DNA of 64,000 nt from Halodesulfovibrio sp. MK-HDV (GTDB lineage: Bacteria > Desulfobacterota > Desulfovibrionia > Desulfovibrionales > Desulfovibrionaceae). The position numbers were made by a program, and so were the translations under genes. The notes under the pieces are model-generated. The model saw nothing but the letters and a program-made list of their open reading frames with translations, had not been told where the DNA came from and made no database searches. Positions 16,865-26,104 of this stretch are shown here, in pieces. Positions within the stretch are counted from its first letter, which is position 1. Every line of letters begins with the position of its first letter. The stretch spans positions 1 to 64,000 of the forward strand of contig NZ_WYDS01000009.1 of NCBI RefSeq assembly GCF_009914765.1, in the 5' to 3' direction.

Positions 16865-18192
16865 ATTTTGGATCTAATCCAACCAGTGGTACCCATTGCA
16901 CAATACGTAGGCTTGAAAAACATCGTGCGTCAACTTGGTTAATTAATATGAAAAGAACAAGAAAATGATTATACTTATGTCATGCACTAATTCTAAAAAT
17001 TGATGGGAGCATACTGACCTTAAATTGGCTGAAGGCCAACGCTGTTCTTCAGAGTTTTTTTTTCTTCCTGAATGAAAAAGCCCCCCCAAGCTCATTAATG
17101 TCACTCTAAAAAATGTTGAAAGGTTAAAGCCGAAATGCAATGTAATTGACCAGTAAATTTTCTCTCTCAAACCTTGACCATTCACGAAATTTAAAAAAAT
17201 ACTTTCATAACTATTTATGGTTGAACAATGCGCTGCTAAATTTCACAAAATTTAAATTAGGCCACTCGATTTGAACATATAAAAGGTTAACGTACGCCAT
17301 CTCAGAGTTGCTGAATTAACCTCAACAGTTGAAGACAAACCTTGTGCCTCTAAAAGGTTCTACGATAGATATTTAGCTGTAACCATCTCAATATGATGCG
17401 TTAAAATCAGACATGCAAACAGTTGATGTTTGTTCATGACTCCTAGTCCCTCCCCAGCTAGCAAAGAAAAAACAAGGGCGTAAATGGAAATCTACGATCC
17501 TTGTTTCGTTTTTTAAGACGATTAATTGTACATAATCTCAATGTGAGGCAACCTATGCCTACTTTCCTGAACCTCACTGGCATCAAAATTCGCAACTTCC
17601 CCGATAAAAAAATGTGCCTTAAAACAATCCAGCGCTCACACTAACTAGGTCCCTAGTCGCCTAGAACCAGCAAGAGATATTCCAGAGGCAACGCTCACAG
17701 ATAATGCTACTCCTATCCTACTCGCCGCTATTCATGTCCAATACACAGTATGCATCTGTGTTAGAATAGTTCTAACCGTGAGTAATTTTTGAATTTAACT
17801 TTCTTAACCCCAACATAAGTTATGACCATACAACGATCTGACAACGAATATTTCGATCAACACACCATAAACCATCAGACCAACCCAGAACTGTGTAAGG
17901 CTAATAGCCATGGCAAAAATATATCTAAAAATCAAAACAAATTAGACTACTACAAAAAAACAATCACTAGGCTGACATCAATACTGTAAAGCCATCTCTC
18001 ACTAAAACCTGATTCTAAAAATTTATAAAAGTAACAAATCCCGACACGTAAATGACGTCAAAAGTAATTTCAGCTTGAAATAATTTGTTTTTTAATAGAG
18101 GAGTATTCCAAGAATTCGCGTTACTAACTCTACTTATTGTAATTCTGCATTAACAGTTCGTTCACCCTACTGTCGGGTCAATTTCAATAACT
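16865..18192. other. 1.3-kb stretch without recognised genes
   Basis: No open frame here looks coding. The longest, 80 codons on the minus strand at 16943-17185, has no recognisable family. Short homopolymers (C7 and T9 near 17055-17090) and one clear hairpin terminator at 17470-17514 are present, so some plus-strand transcript likely ends there. The last 100 bp should hold the promoter of the gspL operon, but no well-spaced -35/-10 pair was found. The region may be decayed DNA or hold an unrecognised small RNA. Confidence 0.5.
17470..17514 (+). terminator. Rho-independent terminator-like hairpin in gene-poor region
   Basis: The arms AAACAAGG plus CGTA (17470-17482) pair with TACG plus CCTTGTTT (17493-17506), with a small internal bulge. 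A T6 run follows at 17509-17514. No protein-coding gene precedes it within 600 bp, so it may end a gmhA read-through transcript or an undescribed short RNA. Confidence 0.65.
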
Positions 18193-19758
18193 ATGCTCAA
18201 AAAAATTCTTTGTATTGCCTGCTCAGAGGAACGGATAGCACTTTGTCAGTTCACTACGAACTGGCGGGGCTCTCAACTGCTGGATCACCAGATTATTCCA
18301 ATAAGTAATTTGGATGACCCTCAAAGCTTGGCTAAAGACCTAGCTGCCGCTATTGATCGCCATAACCTTTGGTCAAATCAATACAGGCTCTCTCTCCCTG
18401 CACATACTGCTATTCTTCGCAATTGGGATTTTCCATTCAGCACTCCGAAACAACTAGCTCAAGCTCTTGAATTTGAGCTTGAGCAGGAAATTCCTTTCAC
18501 CTCAGAAGAAGTAATTACAGACCTACAATTTGGTGCGAAAACACCACAGGGGCGCAAAGCTGTATCCGCAACAGTTCATAAAGAATTCCTTTCAGCAATA
18601 GTGCAAGAATTACAAACCTGTGGCATTGACCCTCAGCACATAACCATTGATGCATTTTCACTTGCTAAGATAGCAGGAGATATTTGCACAAAGGCACCAA
18701 CGCTTCTTATAAACATTGATGCTCAAAGCACGCAGTTGGTGTGCCTTGAAAACAATGTTCCATGTGCTGTTTCTCAGATTCCTTACGGCATACAAAACAT
18801 TAAACAGGCCCTGCAGCTCCAGCTTAGTGCAACCCCAGATGCCATAGAAAGACTCTTATTCTTTTCTGACATATCAACGCTAGACGAAACGGTTCCACTA
18901 GACGAACAGACATTTAAAGAAGCGTTAACCTCGCAACTACGACGTCTTGCTAAACAAATTTTATTATGTGCAAATGCAGATATGCCTTCCGCAGATTTCT
19001 TATTGATTTGTGGAGATCTTGCACGATTACAAGGGATAGAAAAATTCTTCACAGAAGAGCTTGGTCTTCCAACCACAGCAATTCACAAGCACCCAAATGC
19101 TTCCAAATTATTTTCGATCGAAGATAAAACGGATTGGCTTGAGTGTCTGCCAGCGCTTGCCTTGGCACCTGCAAAAAATACAAATTTCCAGCAGCAAAAG
19201 ACCGTCAACTTCCGAAAAGATGAATTTTCATTTTCAAAAAAACGTGACCCATTAGTCTACATAACTACTTATGCGACTGTCCTTGCATGTATCCTTATGG
19301 CTACGTTATCTCTTTCTCTTTTTGCTCAGGGACATCAGAATGACTTACGTGCCGCAGATCTCAACGCTAACCTTAAGAAGACGTTGCAAAAAACGTTACC
19401 TAAGGTAAACAAATCGTTCGGCACCATCCAGTACACGAGCATTCTAAAATCACGCCTTGCTCAGCTACATGGCAAATCAAATGCGAACGGCAACAAGACA
19501 GAAATTGATTCATTAGATCTGTTATTAGCCTTACATAAAAACACACCGAAATCGCTTGACATTTCCATGGAAGCCATCAGAATTACAGAAAAAAATATCG
19601 GACTAGTCGGGACCACTAACAGTTACAACACGCTTGAAAAGTTACGCTCTCATTTAGCAAAGAACTCATATTTTAAAGCTGTAACTATTCGCGGCGCCAC
19701 AAACCAAAAAAAACAAAAACGCATTCGTTTCGAGTTAGAAATAGAAAAGGCAGGCTAG
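18193..19758 (+). CDS. gspL: Type II secretion protein GspL
   Basis: This 521-residue protein has the GspL layout. A cytoplasmic actin-like/PilM-like part (about 1-350, with NWDFPFSTPKQLAQALEFELEQEIPF) precedes a single membrane helix (PLVYITTYATVLACILMATL, about 355-378) and a periplasmic ferredoxin-like part. GspL anchors the GspE ATPase to the inner-membrane platform. It is followed after one base by gspM and then other gsp genes. The N-terminal portion looks closest to PilM-like GspL variants of deltaproteobacteria. No strong ribosome site is seen upstream of the ATG. Confidence 0.8.
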   Translation: MLKKILCIACSEERIALCQFTTNWRGSQLLDHQIIPISNLDDPQSLAKDLAAAIDRHNLWSNQYRLSLPAHTAILRNWDFPFSTPKQLAQALEFELEQEIPFTSEEVITDLQFGAKTPQGRKAVSATVHKEFLSAIVQELQTCGIDPQHITIDAFSLAKIAGDICTKAPTLLINIDAQSTQLVCLENNVPCAVSQIPYGIQNIKQALQLQLSATPDAIERLLFFSDISTLDETVPLDEQTFKEALTSQLRRLAKQILLCANADMPSADFLLICGDLARLQGIEKFFTEELGLPTTAIHKHPNASKLFSIEDKTDWLECLPALALAPAKNTNFQQQKTVNFRKDEFSFSKKRDPLVYITTYATVLACILMATLSLSLFAQGHQNDLRAADLNANLKKTLQKTLPKVNKSFGTIQYTSILKSRLAQLHGKSNANGNKTEIDSLDLLLALHKNTPKSLDISMEAIRITEKNIGLVGTTNSYNTLEKLRSHLAKNSYFKAVTIRGATNQKKQKRIRFELEIEKAG

Positions 19759-19759
19759 C

Positions 19760-20263
19760 ATGAGACAGAATCATCGCACACTTATTCTTGGCATCTGCGG
19801 TGTTCTTTTGTTGAGCATTCTCCAGTTCATTCTACTACCAGCCATGGACTATAAAGAAGACATGGAGCGACAAGTTATCCGGAACACCAAAGCGATAGGA
19901 AAACTTGAGACTCTTACAAAAGAATATTCCCAACAGCTGCAAAAACGCAAAGCACTGTCCAAGGGCTTAGACAAAAACAAAGGGACACTTTTTGCAATTG
20001 TTGAAAAAGTTGCCCGTGATTTGCGCATAAACCGCAATATTGATGCAGTGCGCCCCAAAAAGCATGACCTTAAAAACAACCTAATAGAAGAAGAAGTTAC
20101 GCTTCGATTCAAAGGGTTGTACCAAAGACACCTCGTGAGTTTTCTATATAAAATAGAAAAAAATCTTCAGGGCATCACTGTCAAAAACCTGAACATAAAA
20201 CAAACAAAAGCAAAGATGCTGGATGTTGACATTGCACTTACTATGGTCACTTCAGTAAAATAG
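19760..20263 (+). CDS. gspM: Type II secretion protein GspM (PilO-like)
   Basis: This small bitopic inner-membrane protein has 167 residues. It has a short cytoplasmic head, one membrane helix (LILGICGVLLLSILQFILL, 8-26), a coiled-coil stretch (about 35-75) and a C-terminal ferredoxin-like domain ending in VDIALTMVTSV. This is the GspM/PilO architecture, and the gene sits directly behind gspL, its usual partner. The sequence is divergent, so the identification rests mainly on topology and position. Confidence 0.75.
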   Translation: MRQNHRTLILGICGVLLLSILQFILLPAMDYKEDMERQVIRNTKAIGKLETLTKEYSQQLQKRKALSKGLDKNKGTLFAIVEKVARDLRINRNIDAVRPKKHDLKNNLIEEEVTLRFKGLYQRHLVSFLYKIEKNLQGITVKNLNIKQTKAKMLDVDIALTMVTSVK

Positions 20264-20274
20264 TAGGCCACGCC

Positions 20275-21825
20275 ATGCAGGTATCTCCACAGGAAACGGC
20301 ACAAGTAAACCCATTTGGGGAACAATTCCGTGCGTTCCAATTTTACCCGTCCGAAAGTCACAAAAAAGTAGTCCACAGAATTACTCGAGGACTTGAATGT
20401 AACTGTGGACTTATTTTGCTCACCGGAGAAATTGGCATCGGCAAGACTTCAGTCTGCAGACATATTATGCAGTCCTTCGGGGATAAATATATTTTTGCAG
20501 AAAGCGGGAACCCTTTCTTCAAGCCCTCAGAACAGCTCTACAACTTCTGCAAGCAATACGGCATTGATACCACAAGCCGGAACTCCATTAGTGACCTTAC
20601 TGAGGGGTTGCATGACTTTTTTATGCAGCAGGCTGAAGTAGGTAGAAAGCCTGTTATCATTATTGATGAGAGCCATCTGCTGGGCGAAGAGCATTTTTCT
20701 TTACTTTTGGTCTTATACAACATGCGACTTGGCGCCATTCCACTTGTCCAGATCATTCTCATCGGCCAAGTCGAGATTATGGACAGGCTAAAACAGCCGG
20801 GATTAGAAGCGCTAAATCAACGAATAGGGGTACGTTGCGAACTGTTTCCAATGAACATGGAAGAAACAGAAAACTATGTGCAATTCAAGCTTGTTAATGC
20901 AGATTTTTCAGATATTGCAATCTTCGACAAAAAAGCACTTACCCGAATTTGGAATGTAACAGGTGGACTCCCCCGTCTTATCAACCACATATCGTCTCAT
21001 GCATTAGACACGATAACGTTTTCCGGAACCTCAAAAATTTCTTCTGCGTTGATAGATAAGGTTGCATCTGACCCTATGTATCAAGGCCTATTTACAATCC
21101 GCACAAAAAAACACCATCGTAAGTATGGAATGTTCATTACACTGGCTCTTGTAAGTGCGCTGCTTGGATGGTCGGCATATCAATTAAATGTTTCTGCACT
21201 TCTAAAAACGTACGCAAAGCAAACGCTTTTTCAGAAAGAAATTACACAAAGCGAAATAAGCGTTCGTCCAGAAACAAGCTCCAAGACAGCGGCTCCATCA
21301 TCAGCAGCGCTTTTACCCAAAATTGAAACTAACATTCTGGCAATACTCCCACCACTACCTGAGGCACCGGAGCTTACAGAGCCAGATTCTAATTTCACTA
21401 AAGACACTACGGTTGAAAGACAACTGACCATACCAACGAAGAACAGCGCTGTTTCCGTAACTGTCTATGACACCCCCAAAGAAAAAGCTTTTTCTGAAGC
21501 GCCTGAAGAGACAAGAACACAACAAGAAGACAACGCTATTATTTCGCAAGCACTAAAAAGCATACAAGTTGAAGCCACATCTAAAGACAATTCTATGCAA
21601 CTTTCCAATGAGATACTGGACGAACCATCCCATCCTGCACTAGAAGCTTTACAGATTGACGCACTTGCATGGTCAAAAGATCCTTCCACCCGAATGGTGG
21701 TTATCGGTAATCAAGTTTTGCATGAAGGAGATCAGGTTGGAAATTTTGTGCTCAAAACTATCGGGCGTGACCACCTCGTCTTCTCATTAAACGGAATAGA
21801 CTTTAAGAAAAATGGTAGATCGTAA
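20275..21825 (+). CDS. GspA-GspB fusion: ExeA-type AAA ATPase with C-terminal T2SSB domain
   Basis: The 516-residue protein begins with an ExeA/GspA-type ATPase. It has Walker A GEIGIGKT (51-58), Walker B VIIIDES (127-133) and a sensor region TGGLPRLINHI. A membrane helix follows (FITLALVSALLGWSAYQL, about 284-301), then a long Pro/Thr/Ser/Glu-rich periplasmic linker. The C-terminal domain (about 450-516: ALAWSKDPSTRMVVIGNQVLHEGDQV, then LKTIGRDHLVFSLNG) matches the GspB/T2SSB fold. In Aeromonas, ExeA and ExeB are separate proteins that help place the secretin through the cell wall. Here they are one polypeptide. Confidence 0.85.
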   Translation: MQVSPQETAQVNPFGEQFRAFQFYPSESHKKVVHRITRGLECNCGLILLTGEIGIGKTSVCRHIMQSFGDKYIFAESGNPFFKPSEQLYNFCKQYGIDTTSRNSISDLTEGLHDFFMQQAEVGRKPVIIIDESHLLGEEHFSLLLVLYNMRLGAIPLVQIILIGQVEIMDRLKQPGLEALNQRIGVRCELFPMNMEETENYVQFKLVNADFSDIAIFDKKALTRIWNVTGGLPRLINHISSHALDTITFSGTSKISSALIDKVASDPMYQGLFTIRTKKHHRKYGMFITLALVSALLGWSAYQLNVSALLKTYAKQTLFQKEITQSEISVRPETSSKTAAPSSAALLPKIETNILAILPPLPEAPELTEPDSNFTKDTTVERQLTIPTKNSAVSVTVYDTPKEKAFSEAPEETRTQQEDNAIISQALKSIQVEATSKDNSMQLSNEILDEPSHPALEALQIDALAWSKDPSTRMVVIGNQVLHEGDQVGNFVLKTIGRDHLVFSLNGIDFKKNGRS

Positions 21826-21835
21826 GGGGTACATA

Positions 21836-22294
21836 ATGACTCAGAGTAAAGAAATGAAACAAAAAAAACAGTCAAAAGAAGCAGGCTTCACCTTAATGGA
21901 GCTAATGGTAGTTATTGTTATTCTTGGTATCCTTGCTTCTATCGTTGTTCCAAGATTTCTTGATGAGCCGCACAAAGCACGTGTCGTAAAAGTAAAAATG
22001 CAAATTCAAGGTTTTTCCACAGCTGCCAAACGCTTCTACCTTGATAACGGCTACTACCCTAGTACCGAACAGGGACTGCAAGCACTTGTAAATAAGCCAA
22101 CTACAGGACGTGTTCCTAAACAGTTCCCAAAAAATGGCTACATTGGAAAAATACCAAAAGATCCTTGGGATAATGACTATGTTTACATTTCCCCAGGTTC
22201 TCACGAATCCTTTGATATTATCTCCTTTGGGGCAGACGGCGAAGAAGGTGGCATAGATGATGGTTCTGACATCCAAAGCTGGAATCTTGAATAA
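21836..22294 (+). CDS. gspG: Major pseudopilin GspG
   Basis: This is a type II secretion major pseudopilin of 152 residues. It has a prepilin leader with cleavage G|FTLMELMVVIVILGILASIVVPRF and the conserved Glu at +5. The GspG-specific body is complete: NGYYPSTEQGLQAL, PKDPWDNDYVYISPG, and FDIISFGADGEEGG, which includes calcium-site residues. The ATG at 21836 is preferred over an upstream in-frame start at 21812 because a TAAGGGG ribosome site precedes it and the leader then has usual length. It overlaps gspH by 38 bp. The prepilin peptidase that must process it is not in the window. Confidence 0.93.
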   Translation: MTQSKEMKQKKQSKEAGFTLMELMVVIVILGILASIVVPRFLDEPHKARVVKVKMQIQGFSTAAKRFYLDNGYYPSTEQGLQALVNKPTTGRVPKQFPKNGYIGKIPKDPWDNDYVYISPGSHESFDIISFGADGEEGGIDDGSDIQSWNLE

Positions 22295-22721
22295 GACTCA
22301 CGAATCAGGCTTTACCCTATTCGAATTAATTGTAGTTGTTGCCATTCTTGGAATAGTACTTGGACTTACTATTCCAAGCATCAACTTCTCAGATCCTGAA
22401 CGTGACATGGACACTGTAGTGAGACGGTTAGCTGGGGCAGTTTCAGAAGCTCGTTCACGCGCGCTGCTTAAACGAGAGCCACTCGAATTACACCTTGAGC
22501 CTAAACACATATTTCTTGTTCAGCGCAATGGAATGCAACAGCTGGGAAAATCAGCCCTTCCAACTACGGTAACTATTTCCAGTGTAATTGTAGACGAAAA
22601 AAATCAGCGCACGCTGTTATTTACCCCAAAGGGTGTAACGCAACCTGCTACAGTTGAGATTAAGTCACAATCAGGAATTCGCACGTTATTCATCAAACCC
22701 ATTCAAGGCGTTTCGTATTAG
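22257..22721 (+). CDS. gspH: Minor pseudopilin GspH
   Basis: The 154-residue protein has a type IV prepilin leader (S-G|FTLFELIVVVAILGIVLGLTIPSI) and a GspH-type beta-rich body (VRRLAGAVSEARSRALLKREPLELHL, then LLFTPKGVTQPATVEIKSQSGIRTLFI). It is expected in the tip or body of the T2SS pseudopilus. Its ATG lies inside the end of gspG and is preceded by AAGGTGG, pointing to coupled translation. Length and order fit other T2SS operons. Confidence 0.88.
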   Translation: MMVLTSKAGILNKTHESGFTLFELIVVVAILGIVLGLTIPSINFSDPERDMDTVVRRLAGAVSEARSRALLKREPLELHLEPKHIFLVQRNGMQQLGKSALPTTVTISSVIVDEKNQRTLLFTPKGVTQPATVEIKSQSGIRTLFIKPIQGVSY

Positions 22722-22789
22722 AAATTGCTTCAATAGGTTTGGTTGTTTTGTAACCATTTCTAATCAGCCAATGATTGAGTGAGCCACTT

Positions 22790-23737
22790 ATGATTCGTAA
22801 TACCTTATACACAATACTCATCAGCTTTGTACTACTGACCGGTTGTGCAAAGAAGAATACAGCTACACAGGAAGTGCCAGAGCTTAAGGAAGCAACTACA
22901 AAGGCTATAACGTTACAAAAAGAAGGTAGCCTTCAAGAAAGCCTCGTTTGGTACGCTCAAGCTTTGAAGATTAAAGAAACTCCTCAATTACGTAACGGTG
23001 CAGGTGCAGCATTACTTTCTTCTGGCGCCACCGAAGCAGCACTAAAAGAATTTGATCGTGCACTTACCTTTACTCCATCCTCACCGGACCTTCTCGCCAA
23101 CAGAGGTACCGCGTTATACCTTCTTAAAGAATACGATGATGCTCATTCTTCTTTTGACAAAGCGCTTTCATATAATCCATCACACGCCGAAGCTCTTAAC
23201 GGCAAAGCCCTCGTGCAACTTTACCAGAAGAATTACGAATCAGCACTAGTACTTTTTCTTCAAGCTAGAAAAGCTGCTCCTAAAAACGCCTACATTATAT
23301 ACAACACTGCCATCGCCTTTGAAGCAACAGGACTGTTAGAAGATGCAGAAAAAATATTTACACAGTACATCAAAATGGCTCCTAAAGATGCCAAGGCTTT
23401 TAACGGGCGCGGAGTAACGAGATTAAAGTTGGAAAAATATGCTGCATCCGCTCAAGACTTCAACAAAGCAATTGCACTAGACCCAACGGCTGGGAAGTTT
23501 TACTATAACAGGGGATTGTTGTGGCAAAAGCAACTAAAGTATCCTGATGCAGTAAAGGATTACACCCGAGCTATTGCATACACTCCTGACAATAGTGCCA
23601 GCTATGTAAACAGAGGGGACACCTACTTTTTACTTGATGAAAAAGAAAAAGGATGCAGAGATCTTAAAAAAGCATGCAACATGGGTCTCTGTGAAAAACT
23701 TGAGGCCTATAAAAATATAAATACATGTACAGATTAA
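22790..23737 (+). CDS. TPR-repeat lipoprotein at the end of the gspL-gspH operon
   Basis: This lipoprotein of about 315 residues has a clear signal peptide and lipobox (LLTGCAKK). At least six TPR units follow (for example GAALLSSGATEAALKEFDRAL and NRGLLWQKQLKYPDAVKDYTRAI). The ATG at 22790 with GAGTGAG upstream is preferred over a TTG at 22775. Its position behind gspH and before a strong terminator places it in the secretion operon. TPR lipoproteins of the PilF/PilW type act as pilotins for secretins, so a pilotin-like role is possible but unproven. It ends in a Cys-containing segment (CRDLKKACNMGLC). Confidence 0.75.
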   Translation: MIRNTLYTILISFVLLTGCAKKNTATQEVPELKEATTKAITLQKEGSLQESLVWYAQALKIKETPQLRNGAGAALLSSGATEAALKEFDRALTFTPSSPDLLANRGTALYLLKEYDDAHSSFDKALSYNPSHAEALNGKALVQLYQKNYESALVLFLQARKAAPKNAYIIYNTAIAFEATGLLEDAEKIFTQYIKMAPKDAKAFNGRGVTRLKLEKYAASAQDFNKAIALDPTAGKFYYNRGLLWQKQLKYPDAVKDYTRAIAYTPDNSASYVNRGDTYFLLDEKEKGCRDLKKACNMGLCEKLEAYKNINTCTD

Positions 23738-23747
23738 TATAAACAAA

Positions 23748-23783
23748 AGTAAAGCCGGCTAATGTCGGCTTTACTTTTTTTTT
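23748..23783 (+). terminator. Rho-independent terminator of the gspL-gspH-TPR operon
   Basis: Perfect 10-bp arms AGTAAAGCCG (23748-23757) and CGGCTTTACT (23766-23775) are followed by a T8 run. It lies 11 bp after the TPR lipoprotein stop. Confidence 0.92.
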
Positions 23784-23912
23784 CAGGACGTTACCAATGT
23801 AAGCGCACACTAACACAGCGTTCCTATTACAACGCCCTCTTTGCCAAACTATACAATGCCAAAAAAATGACAACTAACATGCTGTCAAAATAGACTTTTT
23901 TCCATTATGCCA

Positions 23913-23941
23913 TTGACGAAAAAGCTATCTCAAACTATAAG
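23913..23941 (+). promoter_or_regulatory. Sigma-70-type promoter of the Ser-rich lipoprotein gene
   Basis: TTGACG (23913-23918) and TATAAG (23936-23941) are separated by exactly 17 bp and lie 41 bp before the GTG start. With a terminator on each side of the gene, this makes it an independent transcription unit. It is the best-matching housekeeping-type promoter I noticed in the window. Confidence 0.7.
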
Positions 23942-23981
23942 AACGAGTATTAATTAATGTTACCCGTTAACGGAGGTAGTT

Positions 23982-26012
23982 GTGAAGTCTAGATTATTAG
24001 GAATTCTTTCCTTATTGGTTCTCGTTCTCGCGTTGACCGCGTGTGATGGTTCAAGTGGTAGCAGCAGTAGCAGCAGTAGTGGTGCTAAAGGCGCTGTTGC
24101 TGCGGCACCAATGCAATTGGCAAAAGTGTTTGGCCTTTCCGCTGAAGGTGCCGAAGTACTTATTGGCACAACAAACAATCGTGGTGCTTTTACTGCAAAC
24201 AGCAACACTTCAAAACTGCAGTTCCCAGCAGTTGTTTGGTCTGTTGGTGGTTGGAACGTCAATGACGATCCAACTGACGCAAGCAAAGAATTTAAAGGTA
24301 CACTTAAAGGCGTAATGGCATCTGCTGACAGTGCTGTTTACCTTACACCTGCAAACTCCCTTGTTGCTGCTTTCTTTGAAAAGTCAGGCAACCTTGCTGA
24401 AGCACAGCAACAGGTTGAAAGCTTACTTAAAAATGAAATGGGTCTCAAGATGACAGATCCATTGGGTAACCCTCTTACCGACCTTAACGAATCTGAAATC
24501 GTTGCTAAATCCTTGATGCACCTCATTGGCGCTGGTGATGAAAACAACGCCGCATCTATGGAAAAGTTTTCCAAAACAATCAGCGACGTAGCTGAAGCGA
24601 TGAACACAGGAATGACTTTTACTGAAGTTTTAAAAGTTATGCCAGAAAGTCCGTTCTTCGGTCACACTGACACTCTTTGCAATTGTGTTGAAGATGAAAT
24701 GGACGCTATCGTTGCAGAAGCCAAAGCTTCTCTTGGTGACTTGGGTGACCTTACTGAACTTGAAGACAATGCTAAAATAACAGATACTTCAACGTACCCT
24801 ATTGCTTTAGAGTTTGATGGCCTTAGCAGCACTGAAAAAGCATCTGGAACTCAAGGTGCTGTTGTCATTAAAACATTTAAAGCAGTAGTCACCAAAGCTG
24901 ACGGCAATGCTGTGGTTACCCAGACACTTCATTTAACATCCATCGCTAATGGTGTGTTAAATGATGGTACAGCTGATATGGTAGTTGGCGTAGATTCAGA
25001 TGTACCAGCAGCTCAGGATGTTACCTTTACAGTTGCTATTCCAGCAGACGCAACCTTCCCGTACACAGCGTCATTCACACTGGAAACTGTTGAAAGCGAC
25101 GACACTCTGCCAACATTTAGCCGCACATACACTATCACCTTTATTGGTGCAGACGAATTCGCGGTCAAAGAAGTTGCGTACAATGGTGATAAGTTATTTG
25201 CTTTTGCTACTCCTAGCACTGATGATGGAAAAATTGCTGAAGGTGCTACCGCATCTATTGCTGCAGATTCTTTTAAGGCAGATGTAGAGCTCGTTAACTC
25301 TATTGATGAGTCTTTAGTTGATGGCAATATGGATGTTCGTTTCATCGCGCCAGCAGGTCTTGCTTTCAACGACTCATCTGAAAACTCAGATATCGTAACC
25401 GTTGAATCCTTTACCAAATCTGGTACGACCTACACAGCAACTCCTGATGCTGCATACAGCTTCATCGCTAAAGATGATGTGGATGCCGGCTTCAAAACAG
25501 TTCGCATTCAGGTTCTTGATCAGGACGGTGAGACAATCGCTCAGACAGCTAAAGACATTGTCTTTGTTCCAGAAGATCAGAAAAAGAACCTTACTCGTGC
25601 AAACTTGACCGAAAAAACTATCTCAAATGCAATACCTGCAGTTGGAAAGCTCCCAATTACAGGCATCTCTCTTGATGGTTCCTACAGAACTTGGGAAAAA
25701 GAAGCAGATCCAGCAAAAACAACTGGCGGACTCACTTCAATTCCAGCAGATAGCAAAGTAATTCTCATGAGCAAAACTGGTGATAAAGTATTCGTCAATG
25801 CAATGAATGAACTCGTTGACCGCATTGATATCACCGTTACTATGAAAGATGACTTTACATTTGAGTCATCGGCCCCATTCGCTTTTGACTACTACTACAA
25901 CAACGCTAACGATGATATCAAAATGGTATTCATGTTGGATCCGTTAAATGATCCTAACAACAATATCGAATCATCCAACGTTCTCAAGCTTCGTTTTGAT
26001 CCAGCACCTTAG
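23982..26012 (+). CDS. Large Ser-rich lipoprotein, function unknown
   Basis: The 676-residue protein has a signal peptide and lipobox LALTAC (Cys21), then a poly-Ser linker and an acidic, Ala/Thr/Asp-rich body. Later parts look like repeated beta-sandwich (Ig-like) modules (for example FTVAIPADATFPYTASFTLETV). The start is GTG at 23982, with an ideal GGAGGT 4 bp upstream. A CNC motif sits near residue 230. N-linked glycosylation sequons are present, including one full D-x-N-x-S site at N169 (DLNES) and NLT twice near residues 536-541. It lies between the T2SS genes and the oligosaccharyltransferase gene, so it could be a secreted and glycosylated substrate. The family was not recognised. Confidence 0.75.
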   Translation: MKSRLLGILSLLVLVLALTACDGSSGSSSSSSSGAKGAVAAAPMQLAKVFGLSAEGAEVLIGTTNNRGAFTANSNTSKLQFPAVVWSVGGWNVNDDPTDASKEFKGTLKGVMASADSAVYLTPANSLVAAFFEKSGNLAEAQQQVESLLKNEMGLKMTDPLGNPLTDLNESEIVAKSLMHLIGAGDENNAASMEKFSKTISDVAEAMNTGMTFTEVLKVMPESPFFGHTDTLCNCVEDEMDAIVAEAKASLGDLGDLTELEDNAKITDTSTYPIALEFDGLSSTEKASGTQGAVVIKTFKAVVTKADGNAVVTQTLHLTSIANGVLNDGTADMVVGVDSDVPAAQDVTFTVAIPADATFPYTASFTLETVESDDTLPTFSRTYTITFIGADEFAVKEVAYNGDKLFAFATPSTDDGKIAEGATASIAADSFKADVELVNSIDESLVDGNMDVRFIAPAGLAFNDSSENSDIVTVESFTKSGTTYTATPDAAYSFIAKDDVDAGFKTVRIQVLDQDGETIAQTAKDIVFVPEDQKKNLTRANLTEKTISNAIPAVGKLPITGISLDGSYRTWEKEADPAKTTGGLTSIPADSKVILMSKTGDKVFVNAMNELVDRIDITVTMKDDFTFESSAPFAFDYYYNNANDDIKMVFMLDPLNDPNNNIESSNVLKLRFDPAP

Positions 26013-26036
26013 TCTCTTATAGACTAAAATGCATTC

Positions 26037-26069
26037 AAGGGCTGTGCCTTACGGCACAGCCCTTTTTTT
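26037..26069 (+). terminator. Rho-independent terminator after the Ser-rich lipoprotein
   Basis: Twelve-bp arms AAGGGCTGTGCC (26037-26048) and GGCACAGCCCTT (26053-26064) close a 4-nt TTAC loop. A T7 run follows (26063-26069). Confidence 0.93.
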
Positions 26070-26104
26070 ATTGACCATTCTTACTCATTATAATTAACTA
26101 TCGC

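Noticed and set aside
16943-17185. 80-codon minus-strand open frame in the gene-poor gap
   Set aside because: It has no ribosome site of note and no recognisable family. It spans several homopolymers and has low-complexity hydrophobic ends. It briefly suggested a transposase remnant, but no IS motif or inverted repeats were found.
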